A stretch of DNA of 64,000 bases from Hyphomicrobium_A sp963759735 (GTDB lineage: Bacteria > Pseudomonadota > Alphaproteobacteria > Rhizobiales > Hyphomicrobiaceae): the NCBI GenBank assembly GCA_963759735.1, contig CAVXAF010000007.1, forward strand, positions 434,001-498,000, read 5' to 3'. This document shows positions 17,913 through 27,614 of the stretch, one piece after another (position 1 is the stretch's first letter; every line of letters starts with the position of its first letter). Below the pieces are notes generated by a model that was not told where the DNA came from, did not search any database, and worked only from the letters and a program-made list of their open reading frames with translations. Made by a program: the position numbers and the translations under genes.

Positions 17913-19571
17913 ATGAGCATCAAGCTGCAGCTTCCAAAGCTCACCGACCTCAAACCACGCATCAACGTCATCGGCGTTGGTGGCGCTGGCTGTAACGCCA
18001 TCAACAACATGATCTCCGCCGGCCTCGTCGGCGTGCAGTTCGTGGTCGCCAACACCGACGCGCAGGCTTTGGCGACCTCGAGCGCCGAGCACCGCCTGCA
18101 GCTCGGCATAAATCTCACCGAAGGCCTCGGCGCGGGCTCCAAGCCCGAGATCGGCGAAGCCGCCGCCGAAGAGGCCATCGACGACATCCGCGCGCAGATC
18201 GCCGGCTCCCACATGGTGTTCATCGCCGCCGGCATGGGTGGCGGCACGGGAACGGGCGCTGCTGCGGTGATCGCGCGCGTGGCCAAGGAACTCGGCATTC
18301 TCACGGTTGGCATCGTCACAAAGCCGTTCCACTTCGAGGGTGCCCGCCGGATGCGTATCGCCGAGATCGGCATCTCCGAAATCCGCAAGCACGTCGACAC
18401 GCTGATCGTTATTCCGAACCAGAACCTGTTCCGGGTGGCGAACGAGAAGACCACCTTCGCCGAAGCCTTCGTGCTTGCCGACCAGGTGCTCTATTCGGGC
18501 GTCGCCTGCATCGTCGATCTGATCATCAAAGAAGGCCTCATCAACCTCGACTTTGCCGACGTGCGCACGGTGATGAGCGGCATGGGCTCGGCGGTCATGG
18601 GCACGGGCGAGGCCTCCGGCGAGCGCCGCGCCTCGATCGCCGCCGAAGAAGCCATCGCCAATCCGTTGCTCGACGACGTCTCGCTCAAGGGCGCCCGCGG
18701 GCTGCTGCTGTCGATCACCGGCGGTCGCGATCTGACGCTCTATGAAGTCGACGAGGCGGCCAGCCGGGTCCGCCAGGAGGTCGATGCAGAAGCCAACATT
18801 ATCGTCGGCGCCACCTTCGATGAGACGCTCGGCGATCGCGTCCGCGTGTCGATCGTCGCCTCGGGCATGGCCCGACTTGGCGAGCAAGCGCCGATGCCGG
18901 TCGACCCGCGCGCACGCGCCGCGCGCACCCACGCTGCCCCGCCGCCGCCTCCGCGTCAGGAGATGCCGCGCCATGAGCCGCAGCGCAATTTTGCCCACTC
19001 GCCGCAGCAGGAAGAGGACATGCAGCGCCGCCTCAGCGAGGCGATCGGCGTGCATGCCGAAGACCGCGAGGCGCAGGCACAGCGCGAAGTTTGGCGCGCG
19101 CCCGGCAACGTCGTTATCGAGGAAGGCTTCTCCCAGATGACGTGGGCGGGCCAGCAGGCCCCGCGCGCGACGCCGCCAGATCCCATCGGCAGCACCCAGG
19201 ATCAATTCGTGCCGGCGCCACCCGCCGACATGCGCCGCGGCTCGCGTCGCATGCCGGACGTGGAGGATTTCCCGCCCGTCGCGCAACGCGAGTACCGCGC
19301 CAAGGCCGCCTATTCGGCTCCCACTCCGCCGGTTCCCCCGCTGCCCGCCGCCCACGAGGGGGGACAGCGCCGCGGCATCCTCCAGCGCATCATGAACCGG
19401 GCCCGTCGCGACGAGACAGACGATCAGCCCACGGGCAATGCGGCGCCCGATCCGCGTCGTATGTCGAACTCGTCCTCGGACGAGTGGTGGGCCGCCGAGA
19501 ATGATTCGCGCGAGGGCGATGATTCGGACGAGCGCTCGGCATTGCCGGAGTTCTTCAACCGGCAGCGCTAG
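17913..19571 (+). CDS. ftsZ: Cell division GTPase FtsZ
   Basis: A tubulin-like GTPase that forms the Z-ring. I start at ATG 17913 (MSIKLQLPKLTDLKPRINV), giving 552 residues; the frame is open further upstream but without conserved sequence. The N-terminal domain has VIGVGGAGCNAINNMI, the nucleotide loop GMGGGTGTGAA, and the T7-loop region FADVRTVMSGMGSAVMGTGE with the catalytic aspartates. After about residue 325 comes a roughly 210-residue Pro/Arg/Ala-rich linker, long as in other Rhizobiales. It ends in the conserved partner-binding peptide LPEFFNRQR. This is the last gene of the dcw cluster proper. Confidence 0.97.
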   Translation: MSIKLQLPKLTDLKPRINVIGVGGAGCNAINNMISAGLVGVQFVVANTDAQALATSSAEHRLQLGINLTEGLGAGSKPEIGEAAAEEAIDDIRAQIAGSHMVFIAAGMGGGTGTGAAAVIARVAKELGILTVGIVTKPFHFEGARRMRIAEIGISEIRKHVDTLIVIPNQNLFRVANEKTTFAEAFVLADQVLYSGVACIVDLIIKEGLINLDFADVRTVMSGMGSAVMGTGEASGERRASIAAEEAIANPLLDDVSLKGARGLLLSITGGRDLTLYEVDEAASRVRQEVDAEANIIVGATFDETLGDRVRVSIVASGMARLGEQAPMPVDPRARAARTHAAPPPPPRQEMPRHEPQRNFAHSPQQEEDMQRRLSEAIGVHAEDREAQAQREVWRAPGNVVIEEGFSQMTWAGQQAPRATPPDPIGSTQDQFVPAPPADMRRGSRRMPDVEDFPPVAQREYRAKAAYSAPTPPVPPLPAAHEGGQRRGILQRIMNRARRDETDDQPTGNAAPDPRRMSNSSSDEWWAAENDSREGDDSDERSALPEFFNRQR

Positions 19572-19859
19572 CGACCCTTCAATGCGCGAAAAACGAGCAG
19601 AAATGCGCTAAACTGCTCATGTACCATCGTGGTAACACATCGTAAGAAACCGTGATTTGGCGCCGCAGCTAGGCTCAGCGTATCGTTTGGTTGTTAACGA
19701 CGGTGTTTGCTAAGTCCCTGCACTACCAAAGGGCGCAGCTCGAAACGACGCCCCGACAAGTTAACGAAGATCGCATTTTGGGACGCGAACATTGTTGGGG
19801 GTGGTGGTTGCCAGGTCACACTGGTGGATCGCCGGAAGTCATCCGAGGGACGGGCGCAT
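19572..19859 (+). promoter_or_regulatory. ftsZ-lpxC intergenic region
   Basis: 288 bases without a supported gene. A GAGCAG...CTGCTC hairpin (about 19603-19626) has no T-run, so it is a poor terminator. TACCATCGTGGTA (about 19622-19634) is a short palindrome. Two TTAACGA heptamers (19694-19700 and 19761-19767) resemble CtrA half-sites, but neither has a correctly spaced partner. An lpxC promoter is expected here; I cannot place it confidently. Confidence 0.35.
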
Positions 19860-20795
19860 ATGTCGAATCGATTCATCGGCGCGCGACAAACTACGATCGC
19901 GCGCGAGATCGAGGTGACAGGGACGGGGGTCCACAGCGGAGCGCCAGTTTCGGTTATTCTGCATCCAGCAGCCGCCGATACTGGCCTCCGTTTTCTTGTC
20001 ACCAAGCGCGGCCGCGTGGTCGCAGAAATTCCTGCCAGCGTCGAGCACGTCAAGAACTTGACGCTGTGTACGGTGATCGGCAATGACGCCGGCATCACCG
20101 TCGGCACTGTCGAACACCTCCTTGCCGCCCTGCGCGGTCTGGCGGTCGACAACTGCATCATCGAGATCGACAGCAAAGAAGTGCCGATCATGGACGGGAG
20201 CTCGGCTCCCTTCGTCGACCTCATCGACGAGACCGGCATCCGCGAGCTGCAAGCACCCCGCCGTTACATCAAGGTCTTGAAGCCGATCCGCGTACAGGAA
20301 GGCGAGAGCTGGGGCGAACTTCTTCCCCACGCCGGCTTCCACGTTGACGTCGAAATCGACTTCCCCACCCCACTGATCGGCAAACAGCGCCTCTCCTTCG
20401 AAATGAGCCCCGGCGTCTTCCGCCACGAAATTTCCCGGGCTCGCACCTTCGGTTTCATGAGCGACGTCGAGAGACTTTGGAAAGCTGGTCTCGCGCTCGG
20501 AGCCAATCTCACCAACACCATCGCCATCGGCGAGAACAAGATCATGAACCGCGAGGGCCTGCGCTACCCGCAGGAGTTCGTGCGGCACAAGATCCTCGAC
20601 GCTGTCGGCGACCTCTGCCTTGCCGGCAAGCCGTTGCTCGCTGCCTACCGCTCGGTGAAGGGCGGCCATCGCCTCAACTCGCTGGTGGTGCAGGCGCTGC
20701 TCGCCGATCCGCAAGCCTGGACCGTGGCGCAGGCGCCGCGCGTACGCGAGGCCAAGCCCGTCGATATGGGCTACGCCATCGCCGCCGGCGAATAA
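19860..20795 (+). CDS. lpxC: UDP-3-O-acyl-N-acetylglucosamine deacetylase LpxC
   Basis: The committed, zinc-dependent step of lipid A synthesis in the cytoplasm. I start at ATG 19860 (MSNRFIGARQTTI), preceded by GAGGGA, giving 311 residues, which is normal; the longer open frame from 19707 lacks family similarity. Zinc ligands are His86 (GTVEHLLAAL), His243 and Asp247 (HKILDAVGD), and the general acid is His270 (GGHRLN). GTGVHSG is the N-terminal signature. A GC hairpin terminator follows at 20823-20842, so this probably ends a transcription unit. Confidence 0.96.
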   Translation: MSNRFIGARQTTIAREIEVTGTGVHSGAPVSVILHPAAADTGLRFLVTKRGRVVAEIPASVEHVKNLTLCTVIGNDAGITVGTVEHLLAALRGLAVDNCIIEIDSKEVPIMDGSSAPFVDLIDETGIRELQAPRRYIKVLKPIRVQEGESWGELLPHAGFHVDVEIDFPTPLIGKQRLSFEMSPGVFRHEISRARTFGFMSDVERLWKAGLALGANLTNTIAIGENKIMNREGLRYPQEFVRHKILDAVGDLCLAGKPLLAAYRSVKGGHRLNSLVVQALLADPQAWTVAQAPRVREAKPVDMGYAIAAGE

Positions 20796-20822
20796 GCGAC
20801 AACGATCGCTTGCAACAAATGC

Positions 20823-20850
20823 ACGCGGCCTTCGGGCCGCGTTGCTGTTT
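20823..20850 (+). terminator. Rho-independent terminator after lpxC
   Basis: A perfect 8-bp stem, ACGCGGCC (20823-20830) and GGCCGCGT (20835-20842), is closed by a TTCG tetraloop and followed by TGCTGTTT. It lies 27 bases after the lpxC stop. Confidence 0.8.
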
Positions 20851-21064
20851 GGAGTGGCTCCGCTGCTGCGCGTGGCAATGGCAGCGCACTCGCTTCCGCG
20901 AAGCACTCTGCAGAACGCTCTAAGTCCCACAAGAAACACAATCATCCCCTAGCCGATGCGACGGTGTGGAACAGCCATTTGCCGCCGTATCGCCGCGGTT
21001 AAGGGATGTGCTAGGGGTGAGTGGACGCTGGGGCCGGGGCGCAGCGTCCAATGAAAGCAGGCAG

Positions 21065-22040
21065 ATGCCGCAGGTGGGGAAAATCAGGGGTGGCTGGCGC
21101 GCGCGGCAGGTGCTGCAAGGGCTGGCGCTGAGCGCCTTCGCCATGCTGCTGGCTGGATGTGCGTCCAACGATGCCGTCCGCGCCGCTCAATCCCGATCCG
21201 CCCTCCAAGATGTTCGCCGACGCCGACGCGCTGATGGCGAAGGGCAGTTTCGAAGACGCCGCCAAGAAATTCGAGGATGTCGACCGCGAGCACCCGTACT
21301 CGCCCGAGGCGCGCCGCGCCATCGTCATGGCCGCCTACGCCTACTACAAGGCCAACAAGGGCCCCGAGGCCATCGCGTCCGCCGAGCGCTACACGACCAT
21401 GCACCCCGGCACCAAGGAAGCCCCGCTCGCCCATCACATCATCGCGCAGTCGTACTTCGATGAGATGAAGCAGCCGAACCGCGACCAGGATTCCACCCGC
21501 AAGGCGCTGGCGCAGTTCAAGACACTGAAGACGCGTTATCCCGACAGCAGTTACGCGCAGAACGCCGACAATCAGATTCGAATTTGCGAGGACACGCTGG
21601 CCGCCCAGGAAATGGAAGTCGGCCGCTACTACCTCAAAAAGGGCAACCACATCGCCGCCATCAACCGCTTCAAGACGGTGGTCACCGAGTACCAGACGAC
21701 GGCGCACGTCGAGGAAGCCCTGTATCGGCTTTCCGTCTCGTATCTGGCGCTCGGCATTGCGCCGGAAGCGCAGAACGCCACGGCGGTGCTCGGGCACAAC
21801 TTCCCCAACTCGCAGTGGTACAAGGACTCCTACGCGCTGCTGAACAAGCAGGGGCTGATGCCGCAAGTCAGCCAGGGCTCGTGGATGACCGACGTGCTGC
21901 AGGGCCCCGCCAAGTCGCCGCCGCCGCCGCCGGCCAACAAGCCGGTCCCGGCAGCGCCTGCCGCGCCAGATTGGCCCGCTGCCACCTCCACGCCCAAGGG
22001 GCCCGTGCCGCCATCCTCGCTCGGCGGACCGCAGTCGTAG
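21065..22040 (+). pseudogene. bamD: Outer membrane assembly lipoprotein BamD, one frameshift near its 5' end
   Basis: BamD is an essential lipoprotein subunit of the BAM complex that inserts outer-membrane beta-barrels. ATG 21065 opens a lipoprotein signal peptide ending in the lipobox MLLAG|C. About eight codons later, between about 21160 and 21200, the frame steps by one. The rest of the protein then continues in another frame (NPDPPSKMFADADALM onwards) to 22040. That part has the TPR repeats typical of BamD (FEDAAKKFEDVDREHPYSPEAR and YLKKGNHIAAINRFKTVV). A Pro-rich tail follows. One extra base would explain the offset. The location between lpxC and ligA is the usual one. I regard the frameshift as a probable sequence error. 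Confidence 0.85.
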
Positions 22041-22140
22041 CGGTTGCGCTCCTGAAGATGTGCATCGCCGTGCGGCACGGTTTGCCGACCGCGCCGCTTC
22101 CGCTATTGCTGGCCGTGCGCGGGCGGTGAGTGGAGCGCCG

Positions 22141-24273
22141 ATGAGCGACAACGATTTCAGCAAGACCCCGGTCGACGATTTGAAGCGGGCCGAAGCGGCG
22201 AGCGAGCTGCAGCGCCTCGGTGCCCTCATCCGCCATCATGACGACCTCTACTATCGCCAGGACGCGCCGGAGGTCTCTGATGCCGCGTACGACGCCTTGC
22301 GCCGCCGCAACGCGGCCATCGAGGCGCGATTCCCCAAGCTGGTTCGTCCCGACAGCCCCTCGCGGCGCGTGGGCGCTGCGCCCGTCGACGGCTTCGGCAA
22401 GATCCGCCATAGCGTGCCCATGCTGTCGCTCGGCAACGCCTTCGACGGCGAGGACGTTCGCCAGTTCGTCGAGCGCGTGCACCGCTTCCTGCGCCTCGAT
22501 ACCGACGCGCCGCTGGCCTTCATGGCCGAGCCGAAGATCGACGGCTTGTCGATCTCGCTGCGCTACGTGGAGGGCAAGCTCGTCGAGGCGGCCACTCGCG
22601 GCGACGGCATGGAAGGCGAGAACGTCACCCGCAACGTGATGACGATCAGCGAGATTCCGCATCGCCTCAAGGGCCGCAACCATCCCGAGCTCATCGACGT
22701 GCGCGGCGAGATCTACATCACCCGCCACGACTTCGCGCTGCTCAACGAGAAGCAGGCGGCCAGCGGCGCCAAGGTCTTTGCCAACCCGCGCAATTCCGCC
22801 GCCGGCTCGTTGCGCCAGCTCGATGTGGCTATCACCGCCGCGCGCCCGCTGCGCTTCTTTGCCTACGCCTGGGGCGAGGCATCGAAGCTGCCAGCCGACA
22901 CGCAGTCAGGCGTCGATGCGGCCTTTGCCAAATGGGGCCTGCCGGTCAACGCGCGCGCCAGCCTTTGCAACGGTGCCGACGAGCTCATCGCCTATTACGA
23001 TGAACTCGCCGCCGACCGCGCCGAGCTGCCCTATGACATCGACGGTGTCGTCTACAAGGTAGACCGTCTCGACCTGCAGGAACGGCTGGGTTTCGTGTCG
23101 CGCTCGCCGCGATGGGCCATCGCCCACAAGTTTCCGGCCCAGCAAGCCATGACCGTGTTGAACGGCATCGACATTCAGGTTGGCCGCACCGGCGCGCTCA
23201 CCCCCGTCGCCAGGCTCGAGCCGGTGACGGTGGGCGGGGTCGTCGTCACCAACGCAACGCTGCACAACGAGGACGAGATCGCGCGCAAGGACGTGCGTAT
23301 CGGCGACACGGTCACCCTGCAGCGCGCCGGCGACGTCATCCCGCAGATCGTCGGCGTCATCACCGACAAGCGCCCGAAAGGCGCCAAGCCTTACAAATTC
23401 CCCGAGCTTTGCCCCTACTGCGGCAGCCACGCCGTGCGCGAGACCAACGAGAAGACCGGCAAGGTCGACGTGGTGCGCCGCTGCACCGGCGGGCTCATCT
23501 GTCCGGCGCAGCGCGTCGAGCGCCTCAAGCACTTCGTGTCGCGCAACGCCTTCGACATCGAGGGCCTCGGCGAGAAGAACATCCAGGCCTTCTACGACGA
23601 TGGCCTGATCCAGTCGCCGGAGGACATCTTCACGCTGGCCATGCGCGACGCCCGCTCGACCAACAAGCTGGAGGAGCGCGAAGGCTGGGGGCCACAATCG
23701 GCCACGAAGCTGTTCAATGCCATCGCCGCCCGGCGCGACATTGCCCTCGACCGCTTCATCTTCGCGCTTGGCATCCGACACGTCGGCGAGACGACAGCCA
23801 AGCTGCTCGCGCGCTTTTACGGCTCGATCGAGAATTTCCGCGCCGCCATGCTCGAGGCCGCCAAGGGCCGCGACAGCGAGGCGTTCAAGGAACTCGACAA
23901 CATCGAGGGTATCGGCGAGGTCGTGGCGCAGGCCATCGCCGATTTCTTCGCCGAACCTCATAACGTCCGCGTCGTCGCCGAACTGCTGAAGGAAGTTTCC
24001 CCGCAACCGCTCGAGGCGGTCAATTCTTCGACCGTCGTCTCCGGCAAGACGGTTGTATTCACCGGCACTCTTACCCTCATGACGCGCGGCGAGGCCAAGG
24101 CGCAGGCTGAACGGCTGGGTGCCAAGGTCGCAGGGTCGGTGTCGAAAAATACCGATTATGTGGTGGCGGGAGCCGATGCCGGCTCCAAGCTCGCCAAGGC
24201 GCGGGAACTGGGGGTTAATGTGCTCGCCGAGGAGGAATGGCTGCGGTTGACCGGCGCACCGGTTCGCGGCTAG
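22141..24273 (+). CDS. ligA: NAD-dependent DNA ligase LigA
   Basis: Seals nicks in replication and repair using NAD. I start at ATG 22141 (MSDNDFSKTP), giving 710 residues; the frame is open upstream from 22060 without conserved sequence. The Ia domain contains YYRQDAPEVSDAAYD. The adenylated lysine is Lys132 in AEPKIDGLS. The OB fold is followed by a four-cysteine zinc finger (CPYCG ... CTGGLICPA), helix-hairpin-helix repeats (IEGLGEKN, IEGIGEVVAQ) and a C-terminal BRCT domain (VVFTGTLTLMTRGEAK). The family is essential. recN, often found next to ligA in relatives, is absent here. Confidence 0.96.
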   Translation: MSDNDFSKTPVDDLKRAEAASELQRLGALIRHHDDLYYRQDAPEVSDAAYDALRRRNAAIEARFPKLVRPDSPSRRVGAAPVDGFGKIRHSVPMLSLGNAFDGEDVRQFVERVHRFLRLDTDAPLAFMAEPKIDGLSISLRYVEGKLVEAATRGDGMEGENVTRNVMTISEIPHRLKGRNHPELIDVRGEIYITRHDFALLNEKQAASGAKVFANPRNSAAGSLRQLDVAITAARPLRFFAYAWGEASKLPADTQSGVDAAFAKWGLPVNARASLCNGADELIAYYDELAADRAELPYDIDGVVYKVDRLDLQERLGFVSRSPRWAIAHKFPAQQAMTVLNGIDIQVGRTGALTPVARLEPVTVGGVVVTNATLHNEDEIARKDVRIGDTVTLQRAGDVIPQIVGVITDKRPKGAKPYKFPELCPYCGSHAVRETNEKTGKVDVVRRCTGGLICPAQRVERLKHFVSRNAFDIEGLGEKNIQAFYDDGLIQSPEDIFTLAMRDARSTNKLEEREGWGPQSATKLFNAIAARRDIALDRFIFALGIRHVGETTAKLLARFYGSIENFRAAMLEAAKGRDSEAFKELDNIEGIGEVVAQAIADFFAEPHNVRVVAELLKEVSPQPLEAVNSSTVVSGKTVVFTGTLTLMTRGEAKAQAERLGAKVAGSVSKNTDYVVAGADAGSKLAKARELGVNVLAEEEWLRLTGAPVRG

Positions 24274-24356
24274 CTGCCTTGGACTTATCGCGGCGAACGC
24301 TTACGTTGCCCCCGGGGCGACAGAAAATGCTCGCCCAATAGAAACGGGGTAGCTGA

Positions 24357-25610
24357 ATGCTGAGGAGACGCCGACTGTCCTCTGGGGTACGCCTCGGCCC
24401 CCCGTTGCCATTGCGCCTCCTCAATAAGCTGGGCCCTTTGGTCCGCGCGCTAGGTCTCTGGCCGAGTATCGACTTCGAGCGCCAAATGCGGGCGACCGAG
24501 CGCAAGTACAAGCGCAGCAACTGGACGCCGGAGTTCCGCCGCGCGCTGCCCCCGCGCGCCGAGGGCTTCAACAGCAAGGACGCCGATCTGTCGCTGTTCG
24601 GCTCCCTCGTCATTCGCGGTCAGTTCCTCAAGAGCATGGACAATGCGCTGGCTCTCGAAGATCTCATCGCCCGCTACCCGCAGATCCTCGAGGAGAAGAT
24701 CCGCCGCCCGCTGTTCGTCCTCGGGCTGGCGCGCACCGGTACGACGCTGCTGCAGCGCCTGCTGTCGCTGCACTCGGGGGCCCGCTATCTGCCCTTCTGG
24801 GAAGGCTACACGCCGTTTCCGCGTGAGATCGGCAACCATCAGGGCGGCAAGGATGGCCGCTATCGCGAAGCCAAGAACCGGCTGCGCATGCTCGATTGGG
24901 TGGGGACCGAGTTCAGCAAGATGCACCCCATCGAGATCGATGATCCCGAGGAGTGCTACCACCTCTTCCGCAACCACTTCCTGGTGCCGCCGGGCTTCGA
25001 CTTCGCCAACGTCCCAAGCTACTGGCGGTGGTGGGACGAGCGCGCGCACGCCGACTGCTATCGGATGCACAAGCGGCAGCTGCAGGCGCTGCAGTGGCTC
25101 AATCCCAACCAGCACTGGGTGCTGAAGTGCCCCAACCATCTTTCGGGCATGAAGCATCTGCTGCAGACCTACCCGGACGCGCGCATCGTCAAGACGTATC
25201 GCGATCCGATGAAGACCGTGCCGTCGCTGTGCAGCCTCACGGCAGTGATGTGGGGCATGACGTCGGACACCATCGATCTGCCCACGATCGGCGAGTTCGT
25301 TCTGGACCTCGCCGAGAACTGCGAAGCCGCCGGGCGTGCGGCGATGCAGTTCGTTCCACGCGACCAGATCGTGCACGTAGAGTACGACCAGCTTGTGCGC
25401 GATCCCGCGGCCATGGCGATCTCGCTCTACGACCGGCTCGGCTATTCGACCGATGCCGCGCTCAAGGCGCGCATGCAGCAGTGGCTGGCCGACAATCCCA
25501 GCGACAAGCACGGCAAGCACAACTACGCGCTGGAGGATTTCGGGCTAACGCCTGAGATCATCGCCAAGCGCCTCGCCGTTCCGCCGGTGCGCACCGCGGC
25601 CGGCGGCTGA
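24357..25610 (+). CDS. Sulfotransferase family protein
   Basis: A 417-residue protein with the PAPS-dependent sulfotransferase fold (Sulfotransfer_3-like). The 5'-phosphosulfate-binding loop VLGLARTGTTLLQRLL is at 121-136. The 3'-phosphate-binding segment VLKCPNHLSGM is followed by the YPDARIVKTYRDPMKTVPS stretch, in which the Arg and Ser are typical PAPS ligands. HVEYDQLVRDP and the C-terminal HKYALEDFGL-like motif (here HNYALEDFGL) are typical of this bacterial subgroup. The acceptor (lipid, sugar or other) cannot be told from the sequence. It follows ligA after 83 bases and is convergent with pepP. There is no signal peptide, so it is cytoplasmic. Confidence 0.8.
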   Translation: MLRRRRLSSGVRLGPPLPLRLLNKLGPLVRALGLWPSIDFERQMRATERKYKRSNWTPEFRRALPPRAEGFNSKDADLSLFGSLVIRGQFLKSMDNALALEDLIARYPQILEEKIRRPLFVLGLARTGTTLLQRLLSLHSGARYLPFWEGYTPFPREIGNHQGGKDGRYREAKNRLRMLDWVGTEFSKMHPIEIDDPEECYHLFRNHFLVPPGFDFANVPSYWRWWDERAHADCYRMHKRQLQALQWLNPNQHWVLKCPNHLSGMKHLLQTYPDARIVKTYRDPMKTVPSLCSLTAVMWGMTSDTIDLPTIGEFVLDLAENCEAAGRAAMQFVPRDQIVHVEYDQLVRDPAAMAISLYDRLGYSTDAALKARMQQWLADNPSDKHGKHNYALEDFGLTPEIIAKRLAVPPVRTAAGG

Positions 25611-25724
25611 TTTTCGCGCCGGCTGGCGTTGGTTCGGCGGCCTCCGCGGCCTGCGTCCATCGCCACCTTCCTCGTAACGAGAGTGCAACGTTAGGCAGCA
25701 TGGTTGGCCGACGCGTGGCGTCGC

Positions 25725-27540
25725 CTAGAGCGGCGCGGTGACGCGCTTCAGCCAGAGTCGCGTTTCCTCGTCGACTTCGGGACTTAGCGCTGCGGCAACG
25801 CGCGCGTGATAGGCGTCAAGCCAACAGATTTCGTCGGTAGTCAGCATCTCTTTGACGATCAGTCGCCGGTCGATCGGCGCCAGCGTCAACGTCTCGAAAG
25901 CCATTGTCTCGCGGTCGGCACCGGCAACCTTCTCCGCTGCCGTCACCAGCACCAGGTTCTCGATGCGGATGCCGTACGCGCCCTTCTTTGTAATAGCCCG
26001 GCTCGTTGGAGATGATCATGCCCGGCTCCAGTACCGCCATGCCGGCGCGCGAGATCGACTGTGGGCCCTCGTGCACCGACAGATAGCTGCCGATGCCGTG
26101 GCCGGTGCCATGGTCGTAGTCGAGCCCCGCCTGCCACAAGGCGCGGCGCGCAAACGGATCGAGATCGATGCCGCGCGTGCCCTTTGGAAAGCGCGCCGTA
26201 GCAATGGCGATATGCCCCTTGAGCACGAGCGTGAAGCGTTCGCGCATCTCCGCTGTCGGCTTGCCGATGGCAACCGTGCGCGTGATGTCGGTCGTGCCGT
26301 CGAGATACTGCCCGCCGCTGTCGATGAGGAACAATTCGCCCGCCTGCAGCTTGCGATTGGTCGCCTCGCTGACGCGGTAGTGCACGATGGCCCCGTTGGG
26401 GCCGCTCCCCGAGATGGTATCGAATGAAATCTCGCGCAATTGGTTGGTGGCGCGGCGGAAGCCTTCGAGGCGGCGCACGGCTTCGATCTCGTCGAGCGCA
26501 CCCGTCGCCGCGGCGGCGTCGAGCCAGGCGAGGAAGCGCGTCACCGCCGCCCCATCGCGCAGGTGCGCGGCGCGCGCGCCTTTGATCTCGGTCGCGTTCT
26601 TGATGGCTTTGAGGGCGAGGCTCGGATCGGCGCCGCGCGCGATACGCTTGCCCCCGCCGAGCGCGCGCGCGAACGCATAGCCGGCCGTGCCGGGATCGAG
26701 CCGCACCCGCTTGCCGGCTGCGCGCAGCGCCTTCAGACGCCCGCTCAGCGCTTCTGGCGCGCTGATTTTCGCGTAGGCTTCGACCTGCGCGCGCAACGCC
26801 GTGGTGAGTTTGTCGGGTGCGATGAACAGCTCCGGCTTGCCGGTCACGGGCACGATCGCGAAGGCGAGCGCCACCGGGGTATGCGGAATGTCGGAGCCGC
26901 GCATGTTGAATGTCCAGGCGACGGAGTCGCTGAGCGTCAGCACCACCGCATCCTGCCGCTCCGCCTTCAGCAGCTTCTGGATGTCGGCGATCTTGTCGGA
27001 CGCCGAACGACCCGCGAGCTTCAGCGGATGCAGCGTGACGGGATCGCCCGGCGGAGCGGGCCGCGCGCGGCCCCAGACGCGGTCGACGAGATTGCGGGTG
27101 ACCGCCACCAGCTTGATGGCATGCGCCTTTAATGCGCCCTCCAGCCGCTCCACCTCGGCGATGGTGTGCAGGGCTGGATCAATGCCGACGCGCGCTCCGC
27201 GTGGCAGGTGCTCGCCCAGCCACTCGCCGATGCGCGCTCGCGGCAGGCTCGAAACTTCGAACAGGCCAGGCTCGACCTCGGCGCGCGCCTGCACCGTGTA
27301 GCGTCCATCGACGAACACCGCCGCCGCCTTCTTGGCGATGATGGCAAGGCCGGCGGAGCCGGAGAATCCGGTGAGAAACTTGAGCCGCGCCGCCGCCTCA
27401 GGCACGTACTCGCCCTGATGCTCGTCGGCGCGCGGGACCAGGTACGCGTCGAGCTTGGCCGCGACCAGCAGTCGCCGTAGCTCCTTGACGCGTTCTTGCG
27501 CCGCCCCGCGCTCGCCCTGGCTTTCAAAGGTCTGGAACAT
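25725..27540 (-). pseudogene. pepP: Xaa-Pro aminopeptidase (aminopeptidase P, M24B), one frameshift near the C-terminus
   Basis: Removes N-terminal residues preceding proline; a dimetal cytoplasmic enzyme. The start is ATG 27540 (MFQTFESQGERG), the usual N-terminus; an in-frame ATG lies at 27576. The N-terminal creatinase-like domain has YLVPRADEHQGEYVP. The catalytic M24 domain has DSGGQYLDGTTDITR (metal Asp pair), GTGHGIGSYLSVHEGP (metal His) and NEPGYYKEG (metal Glu). Immediately after, at 25981-25983, a CCC run appears to hold one base too many. Coding continues one frame over (YGIRIENLVLVTAAEK) to the stop at 25725. Correcting the run restores about 605 residues. Probably a homopolymer error. 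Confidence 0.87.
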
Positions 27541-27614
27541 GCGAGCCTGTTTAAGCGCCTTGGGGTTCCGGGGCAATTCGCTTCGCTACGACGTTGCCAA
27601 GCAAGTTCACCGCT

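Noticed and set aside
17373..19355. 660-codon open frame on the minus strand opposite ftsA/ftsZ
   Set aside because: It is the GC-rich antisense shadow of two strongly conserved genes, has low-complexity His/Arg/Asp-rich content and no family similarity.
19694..19767. Two TTAACGA heptamers upstream of lpxC as a CtrA box
   Set aside because: They are 67 bases apart and each lacks a second half-site at the right distance.
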